Position numbers and translations under genes: made by a program. Positions 47,926 through 56,910 of a stretch of DNA of 64,000 nt are shown here, in pieces (positions within the stretch are counted from its first letter, which is position 1; the number at the start of each line of letters is the position of its first letter). The stretch comes from Bradyrhizobium sp. CSA112 (GTDB taxonomy: Bacteria; Pseudomonadota; Alphaproteobacteria; Rhizobiales; Xanthobacteraceae). Below the pieces are notes generated by a model. The model saw only the letters and a program-made list of their open reading frames with translations. It was not told the DNA's origin and made no database searches. The stretch covers positions 62,001 through 126,000 of the forward strand of contig NZ_JAACFS010000008.1 of assembly GCF_029051645.1 (NCBI RefSeq), given 5' to 3'.

Positions 47926-49020
47926 ATGTCCGTCGCGCTTCGTTCCCAGACCGCAACGATGTCGAAGCTGCCCGCCAAATCGGCGGGCGCCGAGGATGAA
48001 GCCGACGTTTCCGCCCTGATCGCGAGGCTGACCGCCGAGGTCAACCAGGTCGCCTGCGAGAAGACCAAATCGATCCAGAAGATCACCAATCAGATGAAGA
48101 TGCTGGCGCTGAACGCGCTGATCGAAAGCTCGCGCGCCGGCGCACAAGGCGCTGGCTTCGCCGTGGTGGCGCAGGAAGTCCGCAATGTCGGCCAGCAGGT
48201 CGAAACCATCGCCCGCGAGCTCGAAAGCCAGCTCACCAACCGGACCGGCAATCTGATGAACTCGATCGCGCAGATGGCCGACCGCTCGCGCGGCGAGCGC
48301 ATGGTCGACCTGTCGCTGAACGCGATCGAGCTGATCGACCGCAACCTCTATGAGCGCACCTGCGACGTGCGCTGGTGGGCGACTGATTCGGCCGTCGCCG
48401 ATTGCGCGGCGGCGCCGGAGGCTGCCGCGGTCGCGCATGCGTCGGAACGGATGGCCGTGATTCTGGGCGCCTATACCGTCTATCTCGATCTCTGGCTTTG
48501 CGATCTCGACGGCAATGTGGTCGCCAACGGCCGCGCCGATCGCTTCCACGTCATCGGTCAGAACGTGGCCTCGACCAAGTGGTTTCGCGCGGCGCGGGGC
48601 CTGCGAACCGGCGACGACTACGCCGTCGGCGACGTCGAATGCCAGCCACTGCTCGGCAACGCCCAGGTCGTGACCTATTGCGCCAGCGTTCGCGCCGGCG
48701 GCAAGGCGAACGGCAAACCGACCGGCGTGCTCGCGGTTCATTTCGACTGGGAACCGCAAGCCCGCGCCATCGTTCAGGGCGTGCGCGTCGGCGCCGCCGA
48801 CAAGGCCCGCGTGCTGCTGGTCGATTCGAATTTCCGGGTGATCGCAGCGTCCGACGGCCAGGGACTGCTCGCCGAACGCGTCTCGCTTCCACTGGAGGGG
48901 CGGCGCTCCGGCTTCCATCAGGACCGCTCCGGTGGACTGGTGGCGTTCCACGCCACGCCCGGCTACGAAACCTACAGAGGCCTCGGCTGGTTCGGCGTGA
49001 TCCAGGCCGGCGCGGGGTAG
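47926..49020 (+). CDS. soluble methyl-accepting-type signalling protein with C-terminal Cache-like sensor
   Basis: 364 residues from ATG 47926. Residues about 40-120 match the highly conserved MCP signalling tip region (KITNQMKMLALNALIESSRA; GAGFAVVAQEVRNV). Residues about 130-360 look like a Cache/PAS-like sensor (YLDLWLCDLDGNVVANGR; ASTKWFRAARGLRTGDDYAV; LAVHFDWEPQARAIV). No membrane helix is present, and the order is the reverse of a normal receptor. It may sense a cytoplasmic ligand and bind CheW/CheA. No che genes nearby. Confidence 0.75.
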   Translation: MSVALRSQTATMSKLPAKSAGAEDEADVSALIARLTAEVNQVACEKTKSIQKITNQMKMLALNALIESSRAGAQGAGFAVVAQEVRNVGQQVETIARELESQLTNRTGNLMNSIAQMADRSRGERMVDLSLNAIELIDRNLYERTCDVRWWATDSAVADCAAAPEAAAVAHASERMAVILGAYTVYLDLWLCDLDGNVVANGRADRFHVIGQNVASTKWFRAARGLRTGDDYAVGDVECQPLLGNAQVVTYCASVRAGGKANGKPTGVLAVHFDWEPQARAIVQGVRVGAADKARVLLVDSNFRVIAASDGQGLLAERVSLPLEGRRSGFHQDRSGGLVAFHATPGYETYRGLGWFGVIQAGAG

Positions 49021-49045
49021 GCGCTCGCGGAGTTCAGCGACCCAG

Positions 49046-49128
49046 CGTAGGATGGGTGGAGCGAAGCGATACCCATCAACTACGGTGCGCGAAGGCGATG
49101 GGTATCGCTGCGCTCCACCCATCCTACG
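49046..49128. repeat. long palindromic interspersed repeat (Bradyrhizobium type)
   Basis: 32-bp arms (49046-49077 and 49097-49128) match with a single mismatch around a 19-base loop. The sequence begins CGTAGGATGGGTGGAGCG. I recognise this as a frequent repeat in Bradyrhizobium genomes. It sits between convergent genes and may also act as a terminator. Confidence 0.8.
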
Positions 49129-49147
49129 TCCGGGCCACGAGTAAGGA

Positions 49148-49867
49148 CTAGCACCCCAGCCGGTCGGCGATCTCGCCAAAATCCTTGGCGACGATGTCCC
49201 AATCGCCCTTGGCCTCGAAATCGTATTTCTGGTGCGGACCGTATTCGGTGGGACGCGCGACGAAGGCGGTTTTCAGGCCGTTCTGCTGTGCCGCTTTCAA
49301 ATCGTTGTTGTGGGCGGCGACCATCATGACCTGCTCCGGCGGCAGGCAGAGCAGCTTCGCCGCGCCGAGATAGGTCTCGGGATCGGGCTTGTAGTGCTCG
49401 AACAATTCCGCCGACATGATGAGGTCCCACGGCAGCCCAGCGAACTTTGCCATATTGGTCAGTAGCGCGACGTTGCCGTTGGAGAGCGGCGAGATGATGT
49501 ATTTCTTCTTCAGCCGCACTAGTCCCGGCACGCTGTCGGGCCACGGATGCAGCCGGTGCCAGCCCATGGTGAGGTAATGCAGGTCGGCGTCGCTCAAGCC
49601 TTGTATCGAAAACTGCGCCACCAGTTTTTCCAGCGACCGCCGGTGCAGCGTATCCAGGATCTGGTAGCCGCGTTCGGGATGTTTGCGCACCTCGTCCATC
49701 GAGGCCATGTAGACGCCGCGCCAGCCGTCGACGAGTGCGGTCCAGTCGGCCTCGATGCCTGAGGTTTCCGACCATTTGGTGAAATCGTTGATGAGGCTGG
49801 TGCGCCAGTCGACGACGGTGCCGAACACGTCGAACACCAGCGCTTTTACCGCGGAGATGTCGGACAT
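49148..49867 (-). CDS. haloacid dehalogenase type II (L-2-haloacid dehalogenase)
   Basis: 239 residues from ATG 49867. HAD motif I VFDVFGTVVDWR (Asp nucleophile at about residue 12), motif II SPLSNGNVALL, motif III EHYKPDPETYLGA and motif IV MMVAAHNNDLKAA. Hydrolyses 2-haloacids by inversion; native substrate may differ. A longer in-frame start would fall in the adjacent repeat. Confidence 0.9.
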   Translation of the reverse strand: MSDISAVKALVFDVFGTVVDWRTSLINDFTKWSETSGIEADWTALVDGWRGVYMASMDEVRKHPERGYQILDTLHRRSLEKLVAQFSIQGLSDADLHYLTMGWHRLHPWPDSVPGLVRLKKKYIISPLSNGNVALLTNMAKFAGLPWDLIMSAELFEHYKPDPETYLGAAKLLCLPPEQVMMVAAHNNDLKAAQQNGLKTAFVARPTEYGPHQKYDFEAKGDWDIVAKDFGEIADRLGC

Positions 49868-49886
49868 CGTGCGCCTCCCCTTTTTT

Positions 49887-49988
49887 GTCATTCCGGGGCG
49901 ATGCGAAGCATCGAACCCGGAATCTCGAGATTCCCCGATGCGCAATTGCGCATCTGTGGTCTGGTCCTTCGGACCATCCCGGAATGAC
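49887..49988. repeat. structured interspersed repeat with four internal hairpins
   Basis: Outer arms GTCATTCCGGG (49887-49897) and CCCGGAATGAC (49978-49988) enclose CGATGC-GAA-GCATCG, ATCTCGAGAT, ATGCGCAATTGCGCAT and GGTCC-TTC-GGACC. I recognise the sequence as a common Bradyrhizobium repeat. It separates two same-strand genes. Confidence 0.75.
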
Positions 49989-49994
49989 GGCTCG

Positions 49995-50996
49995 TTAGTC
50001 CAGATGAAACTTATCCAACTGCCGGTGCTCGGCCTTGATGTAGCGCACCGTGCCGGTCACCGAGCGCATCACCACTGTTTCGGTCTCGATCACGCCATCC
50101 TTGCGGAATTTGACGCCTGTGAGCAGCGAGCCGGTGGTGACGCCGGTGGCCGCGAACAGGCAATCGCCCCGCACCATGTCCTCGATGCCGTAGATCATCT
50201 TCGGATCAGTTACGCCCATCTTGTGCGCGCGCTCGCGCTTCTCCTCGCTATCGAGGATCAGCCGGCACTGCATCTGGCCGCCGATGCAGCGCAGCGCCGC
50301 CGCCGCCAGCACGCCCTCGGGCGCGCCGCCGGTGCCGATATACATGTCGACGCCGGTGTTGTCAGGGTCGGCGCAATGGATCACGCCGGCCACATCGCCG
50401 TCGGTGATCAGCCGCACCGCCGCACCGGTCGAGCGGATGCTGGCGATGATATCAGCGTGGCGCGGGCGATCGAGCACCAGCACCGTGATTGCGCCGGGCT
50501 CGACGCCCTTGGCTTTCGCGAGCCGGCGGACATTGTCGGCAGGCGACGCGTCGAGCTCGACCACGCCCTTGGCGTAGCCCGGGCCGACCGCGAGCTTCTC
50601 CATGTAGACGTCGGGCGCGTGCAACAGCGTGCCGCCATCTGCCATTGCCATGGTCGCGATCGCGCCCGGCATGTTCTTGGCGCAGAGCGTGGTGCCTTCC
50701 AGCGGATCGACGGCGATATCGACCTGCGGACCGGCGTTCAGCCCGACCTTCTCGCCGATGAACAGCATCGGCGCCTCGTCGCGCTCGCCCTCGCCGATCA
50801 CGATGGTGCCTTCGATCGGCAGCTTGTTGAGTTCGCGGCGCATCGCGTCGACCGCAGCCTGGTCCGCCGCCTTCTCCTGGCCGTGGCCGCGCAGACGCGC
50901 GGCCGAAACCGCGGCACGTTCCGTCACCCGCACGATTTCAAGCGTCAGGATGCGCTCAAGCAGCAATTGCGGCGGAACGGAAATATGGGTCGTCAT
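49995..50996 (-). CDS. glpX: class II fructose-1,6-bisphosphatase
   Basis: 333 residues. Metal and substrate motifs VIGEGERDEAPMLFIGEK and DIAVDPLEGTTLCAKNMPGA (D-P-x-E-G-T), and GTGGAPEGVLAAAAL. Removes the 1-phosphate of fructose-1,6-bisphosphate in gluconeogenesis (some also act on sedoheptulose bisphosphate). Follows hom on the same strand at an 80-base gap. Confidence 0.95.
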   Translation of the reverse strand: MTTHISVPPQLLLERILTLEIVRVTERAAVSAARLRGHGQEKAADQAAVDAMRRELNKLPIEGTIVIGEGERDEAPMLFIGEKVGLNAGPQVDIAVDPLEGTTLCAKNMPGAIATMAMADGGTLLHAPDVYMEKLAVGPGYAKGVVELDASPADNVRRLAKAKGVEPGAITVLVLDRPRHADIIASIRSTGAAVRLITDGDVAGVIHCADPDNTGVDMYIGTGGAPEGVLAAAALRCIGGQMQCRLILDSEEKRERAHKMGVTDPKMIYGIEDMVRGDCLFAATGVTTGSLLTGVKFRKDGVIETETVVMRSVTGTVRYIKAEHRQLDKFHLD

Positions 50997-51076
50997 CGGC
51001 TCACTCCTTTAAACCTGCACGGGCAGCTCGGCCCGCAAATCAAACCTTTTGGCGCGCGATCCGTTTCGATCCCGCG

Positions 51077-52396
51077 TCAGTTCTTCTCGATCCGTATCAC
51101 CTGCGGCCGGCCGCTGATCACCTTGTCGCGCTGAACGGCCTCCAGCGCACGATACACCGCATCCTCGGAGGTGGCGTAGGTAATCAGAATGACCGGAACC
51201 GGTGACGGCTTCTTCGCGGCACCGTTCGCATCGACGCCCTCGGGATGGCGCTGCACGATCGATTCCAGCGAAATCTTCTGTTCGGCAAGGCGGGTGGCGA
51301 TGGTGGCGGCGGTGCCGGCGAGGTCACGCGCCATCAGGCGGATGTAGTAGCCGCCCTCGTGGCGCTCCATCGGCGCCTTGGTGATGTCGCGCAGCCGCTC
51401 CACCGGGCGGCCGAACGGTTTTGCGCGAATGCCACGCGCCACGTCGGCGATATCGGCCACGACGGCGGACGCCGTCGCAGCACCGCCGGCGCCGGGCCCC
51501 ACCAGCGTGATCGCGGGAATGCCCTCGCCGTCGATGGTCACTGCGTTGGTGACGCCCATTACCTGCGCGATCGAGGACGATTTGGGCACCATGGTCGGGT
51601 GCACGCGCTGCTCGATGCCCTTGGCGGTGCGCACCGCGACCCCGAGCAGCTTGACGCGGTAGCCGAGCTCTTCGGCCGCGCGCAGATCTTCCGGCGCGAT
51701 CGAGGAGATGCCTTCGACATAGACCGCGCTCTGCGCCACCTTGGTGCCGAAGGCGAGGCTCGCCAGGATCGCAAGCTTCTGCGCGGTATCATGGCCGTCG
51801 ACATCAAAGGACGGATTGGCCTCGGCATAGCCGAGCCGCTGCGCATCCTTCAGGCATTCGGCAAACGACAGGCCCTCATGCTCCATCCGGGTCAGGATGT
51901 AATTGCAGGTGCCGTTGAGGATGCCGTAGACGCGGTTGACGCCGGTGCCGCAAAGCCCCTCGCGCAGGGTTTTGATGACGGGAATGGCGGCGCCGACCGC
52001 CGCCTCGAAGTTCAGGGCGCCGCCGTGCTTTTCGGCGGCCTTCGCCAGCCGCAATCCGTGCCTGGCAATCAGGGCCTTGTTGGCGGTTACCACGGACTTG
52101 CCGGACTTCAGCGCGGCCTCGATCGCCGACAGCGCCGGCTCGCCGGAGCCGCCCATCAGTTCGACGAAGCAATCGACGTTGGGGTCAGAGGCCAGCGCCA
52201 GAGGGCTTTTGGCCCAGTCGATGCCGCGCAGATCAAGCGAGCGCTTTTTCGCTTTCGAGCGGGCGGTGACGGCAACCACGCGCACGCCGCGCCCGCTGCG
52301 CTCGGACAGCATCCGCGACTGCTCTTCGATAAGGCGGACGACTTCGGCGCCAACGGTGCCGAGCCCCGCGATACCCACTCTCAGGGGTGCGACCAT
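51077..52396 (-). CDS. hom: homoserine dehydrogenase
   Basis: 439 residues from ATG 52396. N-terminal NAD site GIAGLGTVGAEVVRLIEEQ, catalytic region GILNGTCNYILTRMEHEG and YAEANPSFDVDGHDTAQKLAI, and a C-terminal ACT domain (VPVILITYATSEDAVYRALE) for threonine feedback. Reduces aspartate semialdehyde to homoserine for Thr, Met and Ile. Starts 27 bases after the aminotransferase stop; likely one operon. Confidence 0.95.
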   Translation of the reverse strand: MVAPLRVGIAGLGTVGAEVVRLIEEQSRMLSERSGRGVRVVAVTARSKAKKRSLDLRGIDWAKSPLALASDPNVDCFVELMGGSGEPALSAIEAALKSGKSVVTANKALIARHGLRLAKAAEKHGGALNFEAAVGAAIPVIKTLREGLCGTGVNRVYGILNGTCNYILTRMEHEGLSFAECLKDAQRLGYAEANPSFDVDGHDTAQKLAILASLAFGTKVAQSAVYVEGISSIAPEDLRAAEELGYRVKLLGVAVRTAKGIEQRVHPTMVPKSSSIAQVMGVTNAVTIDGEGIPAITLVGPGAGGAATASAVVADIADVARGIRAKPFGRPVERLRDITKAPMERHEGGYYIRLMARDLAGTAATIATRLAEQKISLESIVQRHPEGVDANGAAKKPSPVPVILITYATSEDAVYRALEAVQRDKVISGRPQVIRIEKN

Positions 52397-52423
52397 GAAT
52401 GAGAGAACCTGCAATAAAAGGGA

Positions 52424-53644
52424 TTAGCGCCGGTTGGCGAGAGGAACCACGTTGTGCAACGTTTCAATGCCGCTTTCAAGGAAGCGGCGCACCCCGCGTG
52501 CGGCCTGGCGGATACGCTGCTCGTTTTCCACCATCGCGATGCGGACATAGCCCTCGCCATGCTCGCCAAAGGCGACGCCGGGCGAAACCACCACGCCGGA
52601 TTTCTCCACCATCAGGGTCGCGAACTGCATGCTGCCGACGCCCTCGAAGGCCTTGGGCAGCGGCGCCCAGGCAAACATCGAGGCCAGCGGCGGCGGAATC
52701 TCCCAGCCCGCCCGGCCAAATGATTCGACCAGCGCGTCGCGCCGCCTGCGGTAGGTGTCGCGCATTTCCTTGATGCAATCGTCGGGCCCGTTCAGCGCGG
52801 CGGTGGTCGCCACCTGGATCGGCGTGAACGCGCCGTAGTCGAGATAGGATTTCACCCGCGCCAGCGCGGCGATGATCCGCTCGTTGCCGACGGCAAAACC
52901 CATGCGCCAGCCGGCCATCGAGAACGTCTTCGACATCGAGGTGAATTCGACGGTGACGTCGATCGCGCCGGGAACCTGCAGCACCGATGGCGGCGGGTTG
53001 TTGTCGTCGAAATAGACTTCGGCATAGGCCAAATCCGACAGGATGAAGATCTCGTGCTTTTTCGCGAACGCCACCAGATCCCTGTAGAAATCGAGGTCGG
53101 CGACACAGGCGGTCGGATTCGAGGGATAGCAGACGATCAGCGCGATCGGCTTCGGGATCGAATGGATGATCGCGCGTTCCACCGCCTCGAAAAACTGCGG
53201 CGTCGGTTCCGAGGGCACCGAGCGGATCACGCCGCCCGCCATCAGGAAGCCGAAGGCATGAATTGGATAGCTCGGATTGGGGCACAGCACGACGTCGCCG
53301 GGCGCGGTGATCGCCTGCGCCACATTGGCAAAGCCTTCCTTGGATCCCAGCGTCGCAACGATCTGGGTGTCCGGATTGAGCTTCACGCCGAACCGCCGCC
53401 CATAATACGCGGCTTGCGCCTTGCGCAGGCCGTTGATGCCGCGCGAGGCTGAGTAGCGATCGGTCCGCGGTTTGCCCAGCGTCTCCTTGAGCTTCTCGAG
53501 CACGTGGGGTGGCGTCGGCAGGTCCGGATTGCCCATGCCCATGTCAATGATGTCGGCCCCGGCATTGCGCGCGGCCGCCTTGGCCTGGTTGACCTTCTCG
53601 AACACGTAAGGCGGCAGACGGCGGATGCGATAAAAATCTTCCAT
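52424..53644 (-). CDS. class I aminotransferase (AlaC/LL-DAP aminotransferase-like)
   Basis: 406 residues from ATG 53644 (GGAGCAAGG upstream). PLP fold I: substrate loop DMGMGNPDLPTPPHV, NPSYPIHAFGFL, CYPSNPTACVAD (N-P), SDLAYAEVYF (D, Y), and SMSKTFSMAGWRMGFAVG with the PLP Lys. Annotated variously as alanine- or aspartate-type transaminases. The hom neighbour is typical of alphaproteobacteria. Confidence 0.9.
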   Translation of the reverse strand: MEDFYRIRRLPPYVFEKVNQAKAAARNAGADIIDMGMGNPDLPTPPHVLEKLKETLGKPRTDRYSASRGINGLRKAQAAYYGRRFGVKLNPDTQIVATLGSKEGFANVAQAITAPGDVVLCPNPSYPIHAFGFLMAGGVIRSVPSEPTPQFFEAVERAIIHSIPKPIALIVCYPSNPTACVADLDFYRDLVAFAKKHEIFILSDLAYAEVYFDDNNPPPSVLQVPGAIDVTVEFTSMSKTFSMAGWRMGFAVGNERIIAALARVKSYLDYGAFTPIQVATTAALNGPDDCIKEMRDTYRRRRDALVESFGRAGWEIPPPLASMFAWAPLPKAFEGVGSMQFATLMVEKSGVVVSPGVAFGEHGEGYVRIAMVENEQRIRQAARGVRRFLESGIETLHNVVPLANRR

Positions 53645-53921
53645 GGGACCTTGCTCCGACAACCGGCAGGGCAGAATCGGGGAACCTTCGCAGCTATCGA
53701 AACCGGACTGGGTTTCGTTCAGAAATCGCGCTCAATCAAGGATTTAGAGCGAGTTCAGGCGCGAGGTCCTTCAGCTCTGGACCCGCAATGCGGTTGAATT
53801 GGGTTCTTTTACCACGGGAGCCCGGTGGCGCTATGGCGTTTTCAAGCGAAAGCCTGCCCTGGACCTGATCCGGGACGGTGATCGGTTCACGTGAAGAAAA
53901 CGCGTCAAAAAGACGGCAAGG

Positions 53922-54215
53922 TCACTTCTTGGCCGGCTTTGGCGGGCTACCCGCGGCCGCCTGACGGTCCCGGGCGGCCGTCAACTCTGACTGAATTTTA
54001 GCCAGTTCGGCCGGCTTCATCGCCTCCTCGTTGCGGTCCGGCGGCAGGTCATGGACCGGCAGATAGCCACCGGCTTCCTTCGGACGCTCGGGCGCGCCCG
54101 CTGGCAGGCCAACGCCCGGCATATCCGCGATCTGGGTCGAGCAGCCGCCGAGCGCGAACGCTGACGCGAACAGCGCGGCAATCGACCACAGCCTTATCGT
54201 TCGACTTACCGGCAT
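53922..54215 (-). CDS. small lipoprotein, 97 residues
   Basis: ATG 54215. Signal with lipobox SIAALFASAFALGGC, then a Pro/Glu/Lys-rich mature part and a short helical segment (LAKIQSELTAARDRQAAA). Function unknown. Divergent from phaC. Confidence 0.8.
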   Translation of the reverse strand: MPVSRTIRLWSIAALFASAFALGGCSTQIADMPGVGLPAGAPERPKEAGGYLPVHDLPPDRNEEAMKPAELAKIQSELTAARDRQAAAGSPPKPAKK

Positions 54216-54487
54216 CCGTCCGGAAATCCCCAACTACCTGCGCACCATCAGCGCATCGCGATGGTATCGATGTGCTGGTACGAGCTTTGCAACGCCAAAC
54301 CGTCCCGCAGCGTTGATTTCGCTGTAACCGTTCAAACCATTGTCGCCCGAAACGATTAAAGCCCAAAGATCAAATGCCACTGGTGCGGCTGCAATGTGTC
54401 TGAACACGCAAACTTTATCGCAGTGCAACAGGGTTAACCCCAACCCCGTTGCCATCGATCCCCGCGGTGACGAACGCGAAATGAAGC

Positions 54488-54503
54488 TATAGTGTCCTTG
54501 ATA
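54488..54503 (+). promoter_or_regulatory. likely -10 of phaC, close to the start codon
   Basis: TATAGT at 54488-54493 lies nine bases before the phaC ATG (54503). The matching -35 is weak (GGTGAC or GTGACG, spacing 15-16). No ribosome site precedes the ATG. Suggests a leaderless or near-leaderless mRNA. Confidence 0.4.
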
Positions 54504-56308
54504 TGAGTGACGTCAACACCGAAACCCAGGCTTCCAACACATTCAATGCCGAAGCCTTCGCCATGAACATCGCGAAAGCGATGGAGACGAGCGGCCAGGC
54601 GCTCGCGGCCTATCTCCAGCCGCGCGCGGACGGAGAACCGAAGGACAAGCCGCCCAGCGAAATCGGTGAGGTCATCAAGACATTCTCTGCGGTTGCAGAA
54701 TACTGGCTTTCGGACCAGAACCGCGCCGCGGAGCTGCAGACCAAATTGGGCAAGGCCTATCTCGACCTCTGGGGCTCGGCCGCGCGCCGCATGGCCGGCG
54801 AAGCGGCCAAGCCTGCGATCGAGCCGTCACCGCGCGACAAGCGCTTCAAGGATCCGGAGTGGAGGTCGAACCAGTTCTTCGATTTCGTCCTGCAGCTCTA
54901 TCTGCTCACCGCGCAATGGGCGCAAGAGCTGGTGAAGAACGCCGAGGGCGTCGATCCGCATACCCGCAAGAAGGCCGAATTCTACGTTCAGCAGATCACC
55001 AACGCGATCGCGCCGTCGAATTTCGTTCTCACCAATCCGGAAGTGCTGCGCGAGACGCTGGCTTCGAACGGCGACAATCTCGTTCGCGGCATGAAGATGC
55101 TCGCCGAGGACATCGAAGCCGGACGCGGCACGTTGCGCATCCGCCAGTCCGACCCGTCGAATCTCGTCGTCGGCGTCAACATGGCGACGACGCCGGGCAA
55201 GGTGATCTTCCAGAACGAGCTGATGCAGCTTATCCAGTACACGCCGGCCACGGAGACGGTGCTGCGCACGCCGCTGCTGATCGTGCCGCCCTGGATCAAC
55301 AAGTTCTACATTCTCGATCTCAAGCCGGAAAAATCCTACATCAAATGGTGCGTCGACCAGGGCATCACGGTGTTCGTGATCTCCTGGGTCAATCCCGACA
55401 AGGAGCTCGGCAAGAAGACCTTCGACGACTACATGAAGCAAGGCCCGCTCACCGCGATGGATGTCATCGAAAAGGTGACGGGCGAGATGAAGGTCCATAC
55501 CGCCGGCTATTGCGTCGGCGGCACGCTGCTTGCCTCGACGCTGGCCTGGCTCGCCGAGAAACGGCGCCAGCGCGTCACCTCGGCGACGTTCTTTGCGGCG
55601 CAGGTCGACTTCACCCACGCCGGCGATCTCTTGGTGTTCGTCGACGAAGATCAGATCTCGACGCTGGAGCGCGAGATGGAAGCTAGGGGCGTTCTCGAAG
55701 GCAGCAAGATGGCGATGGCCTTCAACATGCTGCGCTCCAACGACCTGATCTGGTCGTATGTCGTCAGCAACTATCTGAAGGGACAGGCGCCCTCCTCGTT
55801 CGACCTGCTGCACTGGAATTCCGACGCCACGCGGATGCCGGCGGCCAACCATTCCTATTACTTGCGCAACTGCTATCTGGAGAACCGGCTCTCTTCCGGC
55901 AGCATGGTGCTCGACAACACGCTGCTCGACCTGTCGAAGGTCAAGGTGCCCGTCTACAATCTGGCAACGCGCGAGGATCACATCGCGCCGGCGGATTCGG
56001 TGCTCTACGGTTCGCAGTTTTTCGGCGGCCCGGTTAAATATGTGCTGTCCGGATCAGGCCACATCGCAGGCGTGGTGAACCCGCCGGAGGCGGGCAAATA
56101 CCAGTATTGGACCAACGATAACGTCAAGGACGTCTCGCTCGCCGACTGGATGAAGAACGCGACCGAACACAAGGGTTCGTGGTGGCCGGACTGGCTGCAA
56201 TGGCTGGAGGGCCTCGACGCCGAGCGCGTGCCCGCGCGCGCCGTCGGCTCCGAGGAGATGCCGCCGATCGAGGACGCGCCCGGCAGCTACGTCAAGGTCC
56301 GCGCATAG
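54503..56308 (+). CDS. phaC: class I polyhydroxyalkanoate synthase
   Basis: 601 residues, class I length. Lipase-like box GYCVGGTLL with catalytic Cys near residue 333, Asp in [10 protein letters not shown] near residue 490 and His in [13 protein letters not shown] near residue 518. It polymerises 3-hydroxyacyl-CoA to PHB granules. An internal ATG at 54563 is an alternative. phaA, phaB and phaR are not in the window. Confidence 0.96.
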   Translation: MSDVNTETQASNTFNAEAFAMNIAKAMETSGQALAAYLQPRADGEPKDKPPSEIGEVIKTFSAVAEYWLSDQNRAAELQTKLGKAYLDLWGSAARRMAGEAAKPAIEPSPRDKRFKDPEWRSNQFFDFVLQLYLLTAQWAQELVKNAEGVDPHTRKKAEFYVQQITNAIAPSNFVLTNPEVLRETLASNGDNLVRGMKMLAEDIEAGRGTLRIRQSDPSNLVVGVNMATTPGKVIFQNELMQLIQYTPATETVLRTPLLIVPPWINKFYILDLKPEKSYIKWCVDQGITVFVISWVNPDKELGKKTFDDYMKQGPLTAMDVIEKVTGEMKVHTAGYCVGGTLLASTLAWLAEKRRQRVTSATFFAAQVDFTHAGDLLVFVDEDQISTLEREMEARGVLEGSKMAMAFNMLRSNDLIWSYVVSNYLKGQAPSSFDLLHWNSDATRMPAANHSYYLRNCYLENRLSSGSMVLDNTLLDLSKVKVPVYNLATREDHIAPADSVLYGSQFFGGPVKYVLSGSGHIAGVVNPPEAGKYQYWTNDNVKDVSLADWMKNATEHKGSWWPDWLQWLEGLDAERVPARAVGSEEMPPIEDAPGSYVKVRA

Positions 56309-56378
56309 CGCGGCCGCGGGCGGTTGGGTATAACCCGATATCCCGTGCCGGGAATCGAAATCGATTGAGGGGAGACCG

Positions 56379-56789
56379 ATGACGCAACCAATCACGCGCG
56401 AATTGTTCTGGCTGACTCTGACCGTGATTTTGACCGGGCTGATGTGGATCCCCTACATGATCAATCGCTATCAGGTGCGCGGCTTCTCCGGTGGCATGGC
56501 CAACCCCTCGCGCAACGACAAGCCGCAATCCGAATGGGCGACGCGGCTGATGTTCGCCCATGACAACGCGGTCGAAAATTTGATCATCTTCGCGCCGCTG
56601 GTCTTGATCCTCAACGTCATCGACTATTCCGACAGGTGGACCGTGTTGGCCTGCGCCGTCTATTTCTGGTCGCGTGTCGCGCACCTGATCGTCTACACGC
56701 TGGGCCTGCCGATCTTCCGCACGCTGGCCTTCACCGTCGGCTTCCTGGCGCAAGCCGTGCTGGCGCTCGCGATCTTCAGGGTGGTGTGA
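56379..56789 (+). CDS. MAPEG family membrane protein
   Basis: 136 residues with four membrane helices. MAPEG-like signature: SEWATRLMFAHDNAVENLIIFAP (R-x-x-x-A-H-x-N-x-x-E), FWSRVAHLIVYTLGLPIFRTLAF. The family includes glutathione transferases and prostaglandin synthases; bacterial members are mostly unassigned. Confidence 0.9.
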   Translation: MTQPITRELFWLTLTVILTGLMWIPYMINRYQVRGFSGGMANPSRNDKPQSEWATRLMFAHDNAVENLIIFAPLVLILNVIDYSDRWTVLACAVYFWSRVAHLIVYTLGLPIFRTLAFTVGFLAQAVLALAIFRVV

Positions 56790-56910
56790 GACGGCTACCT
56801 CGGGCATTCATCGCCCTACATCGTTATCCGGGGCGCCGAAGGGCGAGCTACGGTGTGCGCAATCGCGCACCTGATTCCGGGTTGGCTGTAGCGAGGCCCT
56901 TGAGGCGAGA

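Noticed and set aside
56810..56900. Possible degraded copy of the 49887 repeat
   Set aside because: Shares ATTCCGGG and a GCGCAAT-type palindrome but arms do not pair well enough to call.
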